DNA from: Auriscalpium vulgare
Taxonomy: Eukaryota; Basidiomycota; Agaricomycetes; Russulales; Auriscalpiaceae
Length of the DNA: 64,000 bases
Direction of reading: 5' to 3'
NCBI GenBank assembly: GCA_019915015.1
Contig: JAHBBC010000001.1
Span: 3,286,001 to 3,350,000 of the forward strand
A model generated the notes under the pieces. It did not search any database, was not told where the DNA came from, and worked only from the letters and a program-made list of their open reading frames with translations. A program made the position numbers and the translations under genes. Within the stretch, counting starts at the first letter, position 1; each line of letters begins with the position of its first letter. Below, piece after piece: positions 11,230 to 22,155 of the stretch.

Positions 11230-13208
11230 CTAGAAAATTCCCTGTTTGTCTCGGCGTATTGCATACGGCGCTACGAACGGCGTCTCGATCATCGCTCTCC
11301 ATAACTTTCGCCACTGTATCGGATCGCCCTATTTTGACTTGGTCAACGCGCGCTTTCAGAAGAATTGGCAAAACACTCACTTCAATGCGTCGCATGATGC
11401 AGAAGCTGTTGTCGACACTACCCCAGCCTTCAAAAGGCTGTACTTCAATCCATCCTTTCAGAACCTGTTTCCGTCCGTCGAGGGCGCGCACGAAACACTT
11501 GGCGTGTCCCACTTCTGGGACTTGATCAGGTCGTTTCGTTTGTGCACCGAGAGAAGCGAACGCCGGCTCGATGACGGAGAGAAGGGCCTCCGGTGGAATC
11601 GACGCGTAGAAGCGAGTCATTGCTGGAGTGTACTTCGTTCCATGCTGCGTTTGAGACTGCGCGAGGGCCTTGAATGAGCTGGATCGCTGATGGAAGGAAT
11701 GGCTTACGAAAAGGAGAAGAGATTGGGTAAATTGATGCGTTGCGGACATCATCATCTCGTCTCCATCGGCATCCGTCTGTACACCTCTGTTGCATGCGAT
11801 GAGGTTTGTGCCGGTATTAAAAGTGGTGCGGCTTACTGTGATGGGTCAAGCATGGCCATATCGCCGTTATCACGTAGGGACTGTGTCAAAGACTCTGCGA
11901 GAGCTACAGGGCCCTTGTTAGCCATTTGACTTTGTCTGAGAAACAGTAGTGAGTACATGCTGTTGCTATCCAACTCTATGCGGCTTACCGGTAGACCCAG
12001 GGATGCTGAAAGGCTTCCGGCAGCGTCATACGCTTGTGCGGATCTATTGTGAGGAGTGCGAGTATCAAGGCTAGCCATGCTGTCAGATGGAGCACATTTA
12101 CACTAGAAGATGTGCTCACACAGCACATTATCGCCAAGACGTGTCCAAGGGTCGTCGCCATAGATTTGACCAGATACGTATCGCTTGAACTCAGGACTAC
12201 GCGCGGTAGGTTCGTCCCAAGGCGTGTCTGTCGCCGCAGTTTTTAAGAGAGGCACAGCATACGCAGAGATAGGAGACGTACTGCCGAGAAGCAAAGTGAA
12301 TAAGATCACGCCAATGCCCCAGACATCGACAGGTTCAGCGTCGTAGGGGGAATTCGAATTGAGCTACGGTCAAAGAAGTGTCAGCATTGTGCAGAAGCAG
12401 CTGATGCGTGGCATACCTCAGGCGCGACATAAGGAAGACTGCCACACCTTTCGCTCAGTTGACGAGTTCGGCCGGTCTCCTTCAATTTGTACACAGAACT
12501 CAGTCCGAAGTCGGAGATTTTGAGTGCACCGGCGACATCGAGCAGGATGTTCTCCGGCTTCAGGTCACGATGGCAGACGCCTTCCCCGTGGATGAAGCTC
12601 TGATACGGCGCGCAAGAGGGGTTAGCGCATTTATGGGAGAGATGGACCAGATAACGCACCATTCCGGCCAAGAGTTGAAGGAAATAATGGTGCGCAATAT
12701 CCTCCCCGATCCCAACATCCGGTGCTAATGCATGTCAGTCCGTCGAGCCGAGTCACAGAGGCAGTGTGACACACCGATCTTGTCGAACAAGTCCCCACCC
12801 GCCGCAAACTCCAGCAGCATGTAGAAGGCTGGATAGTAGGGTGTCTTGCCATCAGGCTCAACAATCACGGCGTTGATGAACTCGAGCACATTCTTGTGTT
12901 TGAGAGCGGAGTGCACGCGCATCTCCTTGTCAAGGCTCTTGCGCTCGGCATTGGTAGTCTTGGGGGTCAGCGACACAACCTTGCAGGCGGCAACGCGGTG
13001 GTCCTCAATGTGCACGGCCTGATAGACACTAGGAACCCGCGTTAGTTCACCGTGACGGACAATGTCAAGAAGGCGCTCACATGGAGAAACCGCCTCCGCC
13101 AACCTGCTTTACAAGGCGATAGCCTACAAAGTGCAGTGAATCACTGTGCAACAAGACTGCTAGTTGGTTCAGCCTACCTGCGATTTTCGGAAATCCCTGT
13201 TGTGGCAT
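11230..13208 (-). CDS. CHK1: serine/threonine checkpoint kinase Chk1
   Basis: DNA-damage and replication checkpoint kinase. The start codon at 13208-13206 opens [10 protein letters not shown]; an intron with donor GTAGGCTG leads to [15 protein letters not shown] (Gly-rich loop), and after another intron [20 protein letters not shown] (VACK lysine). Then [35 protein letters not shown] (hinge), [20 protein letters not shown] (catalytic loop HRDLKPEN), [20 protein letters not shown] (DFG), [30 protein letters not shown]. The regulatory tail has [26 protein letters not shown]-type spacing, then [20 protein letters not shown] and [20 protein letters not shown] ending RRDKQGIF; this matches the Chk1 C-terminal KA1-like region. 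Ten or so introns. The identification rests on both kinase and tail. Confidence 0.9.
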
Positions 13209-14551
13209 ACCGCGAAGAGGAGGATGAGTGGCTCGGAGAAGTGAAGGTGACAATTGTGACGGACGGCGTCACGATGACTGTAGGCGCGACGCGGCTCACG
13301 GTCCCGTGACCGTGTTTCATGCACAGTCCAGTCTCTTGGAATCTCTCTCTCTCTCTATTACTGCCATAAGGATGGTCGCTCATCTGCTATACCAAATGTC
13401 GTCAACATGCTACGTGATCGACCAAGGCCGGCTGCGAACATGAGAAAACATGCGTGAGCTGAGGGTGATCAAATCGAAGGATCGCCGAGAAGTTGCTATG
13501 TTGCACGCTTTGCCTCCGACGCTCTTGCAAGGGAGACACCCGGCGTGGAGTACACTGACCCATATGGAGAGCTCAGTCCAGGAAAATTTTCAATTCGACA
13601 AGCAGAACTCAAGCAGACGAGTTGCTTTCGAGACTTGAAATCAAATAGCCCATGAGCTCATGCCTGCCAAGGCTCGCAAAAAAACTCCGGACAGGTAGTC
13701 TCCGTAGCTTGACCTTATGATATATCAGAAGAAATTCGGGCTGAATATACTCGTTTTGATCATGCCGATGATTGCGTTGTTGTCGTTCCTGGTCGAACAA
13801 CTGTCTTCCGCGCGAGGTCGGCAACGGAGACTATGACCCTGAGAGAAGAGACATAGCTGACGCCAGCAGGCCTGGATGCCAAGTTGCCAACAGCGCCGTC
13901 GTGCAACCTGTTCCGATCCGTGCGGGGGTGTTGAGTGGGTTCAATCGCGTCCATACAGTCTTCTTGATAGCCGAGCGTTACTTGCAGTTGCTATGTGCGG
14001 AGACTCGTACTCAGAGCAATGGGGGGGAAATGAGGGGGCACGTGATCTGCTGGACGTGGGTTCAGACAGCCGGAAAAGGAACGCGAACGGGTCAGGTCGC
14101 GTCTGCTCATGCAGGTTCTCAACAGACCCACAAGCTTCAACCCACCGCATGGAGTACTCTCGGATCCATCAGAACCGTACCAGCACCGTGTTCCTCGCGC
14201 ATGACTGCCACAGATCATGACGAATAGCCCATCAAGAATATTCAGCGGCCGGCGCGGAGGATTTTCCGGCACCCGATGTTCATGACGACCTTCTTGTCTC
14301 TGGATCAGCACTACTATTAGGTCGGATGAGTCACCCGTCCGCGCAGGGGGGGCGTGTCCATGCGGCCTAACATGTGTCGCGTCTTCGAGATGTCGTTCTT
14401 GGCAAGTAGCGATGCTGTCGTTCCGAGCTAATGCCTTGCCTCTTCGATCACCGTACCGCGTGGCTTTCAAATATGATCTACTCGGTCTGACGCGGTATAA
14501 ATACTCGTCGCCTCGTCAATCGGATTGCACACTTCCGACTGTCATCACATC
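13209..14551. other. intergenic: divergent CHK1 / LysM promoter region
   Basis: A long gap of about 1.34 kb. It has a CT run at 13344-13356 and some long open frames (13772-14227 +, 13991-14470 -) without recognisable domains, splice partners or start context. I see no gene here. The right end holds the TATA box of the LysM gene. Confidence 0.5.
14496..14503 (+). promoter_or_regulatory. TATA element of the LysM gene
   Basis: TATAAATA lies 56 bases before the LysM start codon at 14552, a strong canonical position typical of highly inducible fungal secretory genes. Confidence 0.7.
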
Positions 14552-15264
14552 ATGCTCGCTACTCCTGCCGCCTTCCTTTCCCTCTTCCTGTGGGGGATGT
14601 CTCTCAGCAGCGTGAAGGCTGATGGGCCAAGGCCGACGTGCTATGGTGAGTGCTATGATGCACGACTTGGCCTGCACGCTAACCTGGACACCAGAAACCT
14701 ACAAAATCTCGTATGTTTGCGTGATGAATAGATGCTGGATGGGCCCTCATCGACAGCTTTCTCTTTATGCAGGACGGGCGATTCGTGCAGCACCATCTAC
14801 TCATGGTCAGAGATAACCCCTTCGCAGATTCAATCGCTCAACCCGGGCATTCAATGTAAGATTCCAGAAGCTGTGCGGATGCAGGTTGAGAACTGACCCT
14901 TCTCTCTCCAGGCAACTCTCTCACTCCTGGACAATACATCTGCCTAGCATGTAAGTAATCCTTTCAGCACGAAAAAGTCGAGCATATTATGCTCACGCGA
15001 TCTGAAGCGTATACGCCGACCTGCACGCTCAACGTTACCGCGACTGAGACGTCTTGTGTGCCAATTGCCACGTTCTACAACCTGACGACCGCGGGTTTCT
15101 ACCAGCTCAACGACAATGTTGACAGTGCATGTGATAACCTCCTGATTGGAAGCCCAGTAAGTCGCACTGCGATATCATGTGGCTTTCTCTAACGCCGCCG
15201 CCTTCAGTACTGCGTTAGCACGGCTGATTGCTACTACGGAAACCCTGATCCGTGGTGTGACTGA
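14552..15264 (+). CDS. small secreted protein with two LysM domains
   Basis: Secreted chitin-binding candidate. The signal peptide is MLATPAAFLSLFLWGMSLSS followed by VKADG (cleavage probably after VKA). The mature protein begins PRPTCYETYKIS; after an intron, TGDSCSTIYSWSEITPSQIQ, SLNPGIQCNSLTPGQYICLA forms LysM 1 (Y-x-I-x-x-G-D-S-C start, L-x-P-G-Q-x-I/L-C end). The second module is VTATETSCVPIATFYNLTTA, GFYQLNDNVDSACDNLLIG, ending YCVSTADCYYGNPDPWCD at TGA 15262-15264. It is Cys rich, with N-glycosylation sequons NVT and NLT. Five introns. About 145 residues. In plant-associated fungi such proteins can mask or bind chitin; here role is inference, and a cell-wall role in a saprotroph is equally possible. 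Confidence 0.85.
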
Positions 15265-15503
15265 GAGCCTGCTTCTCGTGGCACATAACCGCGCTTTGCG
15301 AATCCTCTGTAACGTTACGCTGTCTACCTCATGACGTGCCCGAAGCACAATCTATCATCCTATTCAAATATGATTCATCGCAAAGAGTTGTGCCACACTG
15401 TACTGTAAGGTAGGGATATTAACAATCCTAGTAGGTTAGATTTCGCGAAGATAAGGTTAAATAAAAAAGTCGTAATGTAGATCAAGCCAGAAAATCGATG
15501 TCG

Positions 15504-18119
15504 TTACATGACGAAGCGTAGGCTGGTGTCCTGTAAATCGAATTAGAACTGTCCCAAGAAATGTGTTCGAGCTGGATGGAGACTCACAATTCTGTGGGAG
15601 CTGGAAAGCTGGGGCTTTTGACTGTACTTCTTGTTCAGAATTTCACTATGACAATCGCGGTGAGACAAGGGCATGGCAAGTCGACAAGACATCGAGCGCA
15701 CCGAACTCCACGAAGAAGATCTTGGTAGGATATTTGAGGATTTCGTTCTGAGCAACGGATTCGAAATGAGCTGTTTCCCGGAGTAGTGTATGAAGAAGTC
15801 ACGTACTCAACACCTTGGTGAACGCCTAGGTAGACAGGAGGTCAGAAAATAGCTTGTGAAGCATCGAAAGTAAATTAATACGGACATAGCTCATGGCACC
15901 GACTGCGACGCCATTTTGAGATGTGTCAGCGCTGGTCTGTGAGTCTTTGCATCCGCTCCAGGTGATCTGAGGCAAAGGACCATCAGATGGTTCGATGATC
16001 GGCAAGAGGTAATGTAACTCACGACATCAGCCGGCGTCGACTTGATTTCTTTGAAACGGCGGGTCACGTCACTACCCTTGATACGGCCGTTGGAATGGTA
16101 CTATGGCATGCGAAGTCAGTGATACAGGGACAACAGCTCCTGGGATGATAGGCCTTACGAGGTAAGGGAGATCTAGTTTTGCGGAGATTAGCGATGAAAA
16201 AGAAAAGACACGATAGAACATGTCGTACCGAGGACTGAGCCGGAATGACACGACTGGTAAGCAGTGATGTGAATTCGCGTGACCGGGGACAACCAGAGAT
16301 CACTCACATCAAATAAAGCCTGCATCCCATTGTCAGCACACTGTTATCAAAAAAAAAATCGGAGGAAACACACAGTCAACCGACAACCAGGTGGAAGAGG
16401 TTTCACCTAGATGTGAGTCAGTGGGTAAGTTCTACTACCTTCCAACAATGTACTTGGCTTACCATGATGCTGTGCATGACCTGTACAACGACTTGAGTCA
16501 ATACTCACCTAGCAGAGGACGAATGCTTACGTCGTCTGTAATCACTCCTGCACTCTTGTAGTCAAGGGGGAAAATCACTGCGCGGAATTCAGGATCTTTG
16601 CATCAGGTGGGCTAGTGTTTCATACCTTCGTCGTAACCGTCAACCTCGTCTCCATCCAGATCGCGAGTTTGGCCACCGTGGCCAGAATCTTCGCGCGCAC
16701 AAACTTAACAGAAAGGTGCGGTTTACGCCACTATGCTACTCACAATGGAAGAAAAGCGCATCGTCGGGCTGCGCGCCTTCCACGAGCCAATGCATAGCAT
16801 TGATCAGAGTCTCGCGCGTTGGACGCGCACGGGGGTCCCGGGCATTGTCTGTCAAATATAAGATAGAACTAGGCGGGTAGTGGTAGTGATCTTTGAGGAG
16901 AAGTTGAGAGCACAGTTCGGCGTATCCAGAGACGAGGAGCCACTCACCAACGAGGAAGTGGTACATGTTCTTTGCGTCGTTGACGCAACCATTTAGGGCA
17001 TTAGAGGTACCTGTATAGTTGATACCAACCTGAAGAGAACACCGTTGACTGATTACTGGGCCATCAACACATTATCCATGTGAACTCACGCAGACAGCCT
17101 TGCGCCGACCAGTACACCGCGAGTACTTGAACAGCGGATGCATGAACGAGTGTTTTCGCGTGCGACCTGGCTCCTGAATCGACACGTGTTGTTGCGGGCG
17201 ATGCTTGTGCAGAAGGATCCCGCGATCTGGCTGCGAGATGCGTGGCGAGCGCGGGATCCTCTGCGCGGGATTGTAGTACGGGGAGGGCGGCGCCTGCCCC
17301 ACACTGTAATTCGGCGCCGAGTACTGGAACTGAACCATGGGCGCGGAATACGGAGCAGCTGAGTACGGCTGCGCTGAATACGGAGCAGCTGAGTACGGCT
17401 GCGCGGGATACGACTGCTGCTGCTGCTGGTAGGGCGCGGGAGGCTGGTACACCTGCGCACCGGCATACGAGGGCGCAGTATTTACGTACTGGATCGGTTC
17501 CGGGTTATCTGTGTGGGGGTGGCGGTGTTAGAGAGGTTGACAGTCAAGCGAGGGAAGCTTCGCACGCGTTATTAGGATTGGAGGCGCGGGCGCACTGTGA
17601 TGCCGGCTGCGCGAATGCGAGTGGTGGTGGTGGTGGTCACGGGAGGAAGACCGATGGTGGGAGTGTGAGTGGTGGTGGTGGTGGTGTCCATGGCTGCTCG
17701 AGTGTGAATGCGTGCGAGGACGATAGTGGTGGCCCTGCGGTCTGCGTGAAGAAGTTCAGAACGATCTGTTGATAGTACGGCATTATCGATTTCGGTACGC
17801 ACGTTGCGCGCCCACTCATGGGACTGGGCGGTCCTGCATAGTAGCTTTGGCTGCGAGGTCATCAGGCCGGTGAGCAAGGGTCGGGCTCTTCTCCAGATGA
17901 AGGACGTACGAGGGGAATGGCACGCCTCCTGGTGCAGGCCCGGGTCCGCCGATGGGGAGAAACGGCTGCGGATACTCAGGTTGTCTGCAAAGGTGACCAG
18001 AACGTTAGTTGCGTTGGCCTCACCCTCCCTGTTTACAGCGAGATCTCAACGTACGGAAAACTACAACGGGGTCAATTCCACATTAATGAGCGGCTGAGAC
18101 TGACTCACGGAATGGACAT
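15504..18119 (-). CDS. MCA1: type I metacaspase A, with Pro/His/Gln/Tyr-rich prodomain
   Basis: Ca2+-dependent Arg/Lys-specific cysteine protease linked to protein quality control and cell death. Exon 1 is tiny (MSIP, ATG 18119-18117). Next exons give QPEYPQPFLPIGGPGPAPGG, SYYAGPPSPMSGRATPQGHH, then a His-rich stretch (HGHHHHHHSHSHHRSSSRDH and HHHHSHSRSRHHSAPAPP) and YQPPAPYQQQQQSYPAQPYS with a repeated PYSAAPYSAQ unit. The p20 domain starts KYSRCTGRRKAVC then VGINYTGTSNALNGCVNDAK. The catalytic His is in DSGHGGQTRDLDGDEVDGYD; the catalytic Cys is in SCHSGSVLDLPYLYHSNGRI, joined over introns. The end is ILNKKYSQKPQLSSSH, RIDTSLRFVM at TAA 15506-15504. More than ten introns. Fully equipped catalytically. 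It lies tandem to metacaspase B. Confidence 0.9.
17347..17406 (-). repeat. 30-base coding tandem repeat in the metacaspase A prodomain
   Basis: Two identical 30-base units (17347-17376 and 17377-17406) encode the repeated QPYSAAPYSA segment of the prodomain, continuing imperfectly on each side. This is a recently expanded low-complexity repeat in frame. Confidence 0.85.
17619..17692 (-). repeat. CAC/GTG trinucleotide-rich tract encoding poly-His
   Basis: Two runs of GTGGTGGTGGTGGT on the + strand (about 17621-17637 and 17672-17688) encode five to six consecutive His codons each within the metacaspase A prodomain. Interspersed Ser and Arg codons give an HSHSRS-like context. Confidence 0.8.
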
Positions 18120-19197
18120 CTGCTCGTCAAAGTTGTCAAGTTGCAGTGTGTATGCTCTGGCTGAATTCCCGAGGACACGAAGATGTGGGAGGAGGAGGGA
18201 TGGAGGGCGGGACGTGTGTCAGACTGGCGGACCTTATATGAAGAGGCATATTTGATGTGTGTTTGACTATGTCTTGGGCGCGCGGGACAAGGACTGTCAG
18301 GCCCCGAGGCCCCGGACCTAAGCGCCCACGTGAGCTGAGCCTGCGTGTCCGAAGAGCGCGACCGTTCCAGCTGCCTTGGCCCTTCCACCACCAACCTCAA
18401 CTCGTCCCTACCGAGTACATACTCACGGCGACTCAGCTCAGTACGGTCAGCGTTTCTTTGCGCCTACGGTTAACGTTAAGCTTGTTCTCTATCGACGGAG
18501 TTATCCCCGCCAAGCAACTCGATCGCGTCGCCTCCGAGTCCGCCCACCTGCTAGATCCGGGCGATAACGAGTCATGCCCTCCTCTGCGACACAGATGACG
18601 AAGCCCGCGCACCCTCAGAACGACATATCTGCCGATACCATAAGGCCAAGCCTAGTAGCGCAGCCTTGCTAAGGCGCTCGTAGTATTTTAGGCGCCACAA
18701 TGTGCTTCCACGCTGTCGGTGGCGACGAGCGCGCGCTGCGGCTACGCTGCGGCGTTGTTCGCGGTCGTTCATCAAGGGCTGCGACATCATTGAGATATCT
18801 ATATTTCGTCAAACTGACGGACGTTGGGCACGGGCGAATCAACGAGAGGCGCCTGGGGCCAGATTCCTTTGCACATCGACACGCACCTCGAGCCGAGCTT
18901 CGAGCTGCAAGCTGGTTGGCATCGCAGAGAGACGACGAGTTCAGGCGGATCCTAATGGAGGGTTCTCAACAGCAACAGCAGGCGCAACCGGCAATCGTTC
19001 GTCGGCCGACTGCATCGAACGTGATAGCAATTACAGGAATATACAGTATGAATGGTACGTACGAAGATCCCCTCTATGACTCTATGGTATATTGTGATGA
19101 AAATAATCATACCTCCAGATATATAGAAATAGAACTGAGTGCAGCTGGTGGCACGAGCCCGGATGGCTGGGATTAGTAAACCTCGGAGCTTGAGTGA
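18120..19197. other. intergenic between the two metacaspase genes
   Basis: About 1.08 kb: the promoter of metacaspase A on the left and the 3' flank of metacaspase B on the right. A + strand frame of 158 codons (18700-19176) has no recognised domain and no other support, so it is not called. Confidence 0.5.
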
Positions 19198-21916
19198 TTA
19201 CATGGTGAAGCGTCGGTCGATATCCTGCCAGTACAGAACAACGTCAGTTATGCACACTACGGGGGAGCGAGCGGACAATCCTCAATATGGACCGCATAAG
19301 GTCGCAAATCGAAAAGGAGCAAAATTATCACATGGACATACCATACGATGAGACGCGGACAATTGTGGCTTCTGATTGTACTTTTTAGTCTCGCGTCTGA
19401 GACCTTTCAACAGATCCTCGTAGGTGATTTTCGGGTTTCCCCCTGTCAGAGGTAAAACCATTAGCTGCCTACTACGCCGGCGACGCGCGATTTACGTACT
19501 CAAAACTTTCAAAATAGCCTGTTGATGATGCCATTGGAATGTTGCTCGCAGAAAAAAAGGGACATTACTTACATAGCTCATCGCACCAACGGCCAATCCA
19601 CCCTCATGTGCATCAGCGGATGTCTCTTCGTCATCACAACCACTCCAGCACATCTGTATCCGCAATGAGGATTCGCTCAACTCAAGAACAGTAACTGACT
19701 GCATACCACATCGCCGGGAGTCGTCTTTGCTTCAACAAAAGATCTGCGCACAGGGACCCTCTTGACTTTTCCGTTCGAGTGGTACTTTACACAACACTAG
19801 GGTCAAGAGGGTTGAACGAGGGGCATCAGACGTACATTGTAGACGAGGTCCATAACAGAGCCGGAGTGGCAAGACTGGATGTCAACGTTCTGTCAGTCAA
19901 AGCCCTTCAACTATATGACCACCAAGCTCACGTCAAAGACAGCCTGGAAGAAAGGTGAACAAAACGAAGAACGATCAGAGAGGCGGCGCACTTACTGTCA
20001 GCCGACAGCCTGATGGCAAAGGTGCGACCTGAACTAGACTTTAGCAACAGCAAGTAATTCGCCGTTACAAGGCACCCACTAAGAGCTTGTGCAATTCCTG
20101 GCAAGATATTGGACAAGGAAGTCAGTGGGGTGACATCGCTTTGGAGGAAACAATTGACCTACGTCATCAAGGATTGTGCCCGCGTGTTTATAGTCTTGCG
20201 GGAAAATCACTGCAAACGGTGTGCGTCGCTATTTATGATGTGGAAATGAGTCGGGCGCACTTTCATCGTAACCATCGGCCTCGTCAGCCCCCGAAGCTTC
20301 ACGCGCACGACCACCATGGCCAGAGTCTGAGCAGTGCGATGAACGCTAAGTATAACGCATCGCTGCCCAGATAAAGATGGTCCACGTACAATGAATGAAC
20401 AGAGAATCGTGAGGCTGGGCGTCTTGCAGCAGCCAGTGCATACCGGAAATCAAATTGGCGCGCGTTGGAAGCAATTGCTGGTCATGAGCATCGTCTGTCA
20501 TCACCATGATGTTGCTTTTCTTGAAGTTGAAATGATCTGGCGAGTTCTGTTTGAGCAAGGCTAAAAGTCAAAGAGGGAATTTGAGGAAATACAGACCGGC
20601 GAGAAACTGGCAGGCCATGTTTGCATCGTTGATGCAACCATGCAACTCTGCGGACTGTCCGATGTAATTTATGCCGATCTACAGGACGAATGTATATCAG
20701 ACCAGCCTTTCAGCAAGAATTCTCGCTACACGCGGCGCATACGCACACATAAAGCCTTCTTTGTGCCCGTGCAGCGCGAGAACTGAAAATTAGGATGCTC
20801 GAGAGAGTGGAGCTTCCTGATCCACCCGCCACTCTTCGTCCGTGTCGGCGGCTCCATAGGCGAAGCAGGATCCATCCACTCTGACTTATTCCTTGTCCTT
20901 GTCCTAGCAATATCTCTTGTCCCAGTGATACCTCGATCTTGAGCGTGTCCGTTTGTCACAATACGTGCGGCGCGTGGATCGTCACCAGAGCGCGCCTGGT
21001 CTGGGTACGCGTAGTCTCGCGCGTGTACCCCAGGCTGGTCTAAGTCGCGGCCAAGGTCGTGGCTCGGCGCGTATTGCGGGATAGAGCGCGTTTCAGCGAA
21101 GCGGGAGCCTGACTTTCCGAATGATGCGCCGCGAACGATGGGTGGGGGGACGGGGAGAGGTCCGGGGGACCCTGCGCGAGAGAGGCTTGCGTTGGAAGGG
21201 GCTTTGATGAGGTGAGCGAAGATGCATGCAGGCATTACTTATAGGCATGATGGTAAGCAGACGTACGATGTATTACGATGTCTGGGACTCTAGTTCGGCG
21301 CGTCCGATTCTTCCCGCGGGATCGCGAGCGGCGGCGTCCGTGCGAATAAGTATCTTCCTCGCGTCGCTGCCCCGGCGGGTAAAAGTCAGCATCGGAACGG
21401 GCGCCGTCGCCGTGACCATAATCAATCTCCGTCAGGTCCTCGGGGTGAGAGATGTGGCTCGCCGCGACGGGAGGAGGGATGACGCTCGGTGGGTAGGGCC
21501 CACTGAATTCCTCGCGTCAGAGAACGGCAGACGCGTGGCAGGATGGATGGAGGCGCACCCTCCTCTGGGCAGACTCCCACGGAAAGACTGATCATCGGCC
21601 AACGCGTGGATCTGCGGTGCTCTGAAGTCGAAATGCTTAGTTAGCTCGACCACGCGTCCATCGCATGGACACGCACGGGAGAAGAACCCTGGGCGACAGA
21701 CGGCGAGGGATGAGTGCTTTGAAATACTACAGCGGAGGCGCACGCACGGATCGACGTAGTCAAGGTTTTCTGTCCAGCCTTGTTCTATGCTTGGATGATT
21801 GTCAGGTAGCTGTTGCGTCGGGGCGCGATGAACCAGTGGGCTCACGGTTCGTCACGTGGCTTCTTGCGGGTCTTGGTGGAGCGTTTGAACAGTCTTGTGG
21901 GCAGCCCGAAAGGCAT
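19198..21916 (-). CDS. type I metacaspase B, charged prodomain
   Basis: Tandem paralogue of metacaspase A. The p20 region reads HPNFQFSRCTGTKKALC, then IGINYIGQSAELHGCINDAN and MACQFLA; FNFKKSNIMVMTDDAHDQQL; LPTRANLISGMHWLLQDAQP. The catalytic His is in DSGHGGRAREASGAEADGYD, the Cys in SCHSGSVMDLVYNYHSNGK. The end is EDLLKGLRRETKKYNQKPQL, SASHRM and, after an intron, DIDRRFTM at TAA 19200-19198. The prodomain differs: GPYPPSVIPPPVAASHISHP, then charged EIDYGHGDGARSDADFYPPG, QRREEDTYSHGRRRSRSRGK and RNKSEWMDPASPMEPPTRTK. The 5' end is uncertain: a plausible first exon MPFGLPTRLFKRSTKTRKKP starts at 21916, but I could not join all exons between 21500 and 21900; an ATG at 21595 is the alternative. 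Confidence 0.82.
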
Positions 21917-22155
21917 GTCTTCACGACGAAGCGAAGGGACGCGGAGTAGCCCAAGTGCGTCCTCTCAGCGACCGCAAGAGTTGAGTTGGTTTCGCTCTGA
22001 CTTTCACCGGTAAACCTCGCTATATGCGGTCATGCAGGATTTGACTGCGAGATCAGGCCCGAGTCGGTCGGAACGTAATGGATCGGAAGGAGATCTCGGA
22101 CGCAGATGCAAAGTTGTGGACCTGGAAGACGTCATCTCGTTGACCGTCGACCACC

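Noticed and set aside
13772..14227. 151-codon + and 159-codon - overlapping frames in the CHK1-LysM gap
   Set aside because: They overlap each other on opposite strands, with arbitrary starts and no recognisable sequence.
17619..17692. GTG-rich tract as a possible microsatellite-only region
   Set aside because: On the - strand it lies within an in-frame coding exon of metacaspase A, so it is a coding His run.
18700..19176. 158-codon + strand frame between the metacaspases
   Set aside because: No domain, no splice partners, and it overlaps the region expected to hold the metacaspase A promoter. A QQQQQ run alone does not make it a gene.
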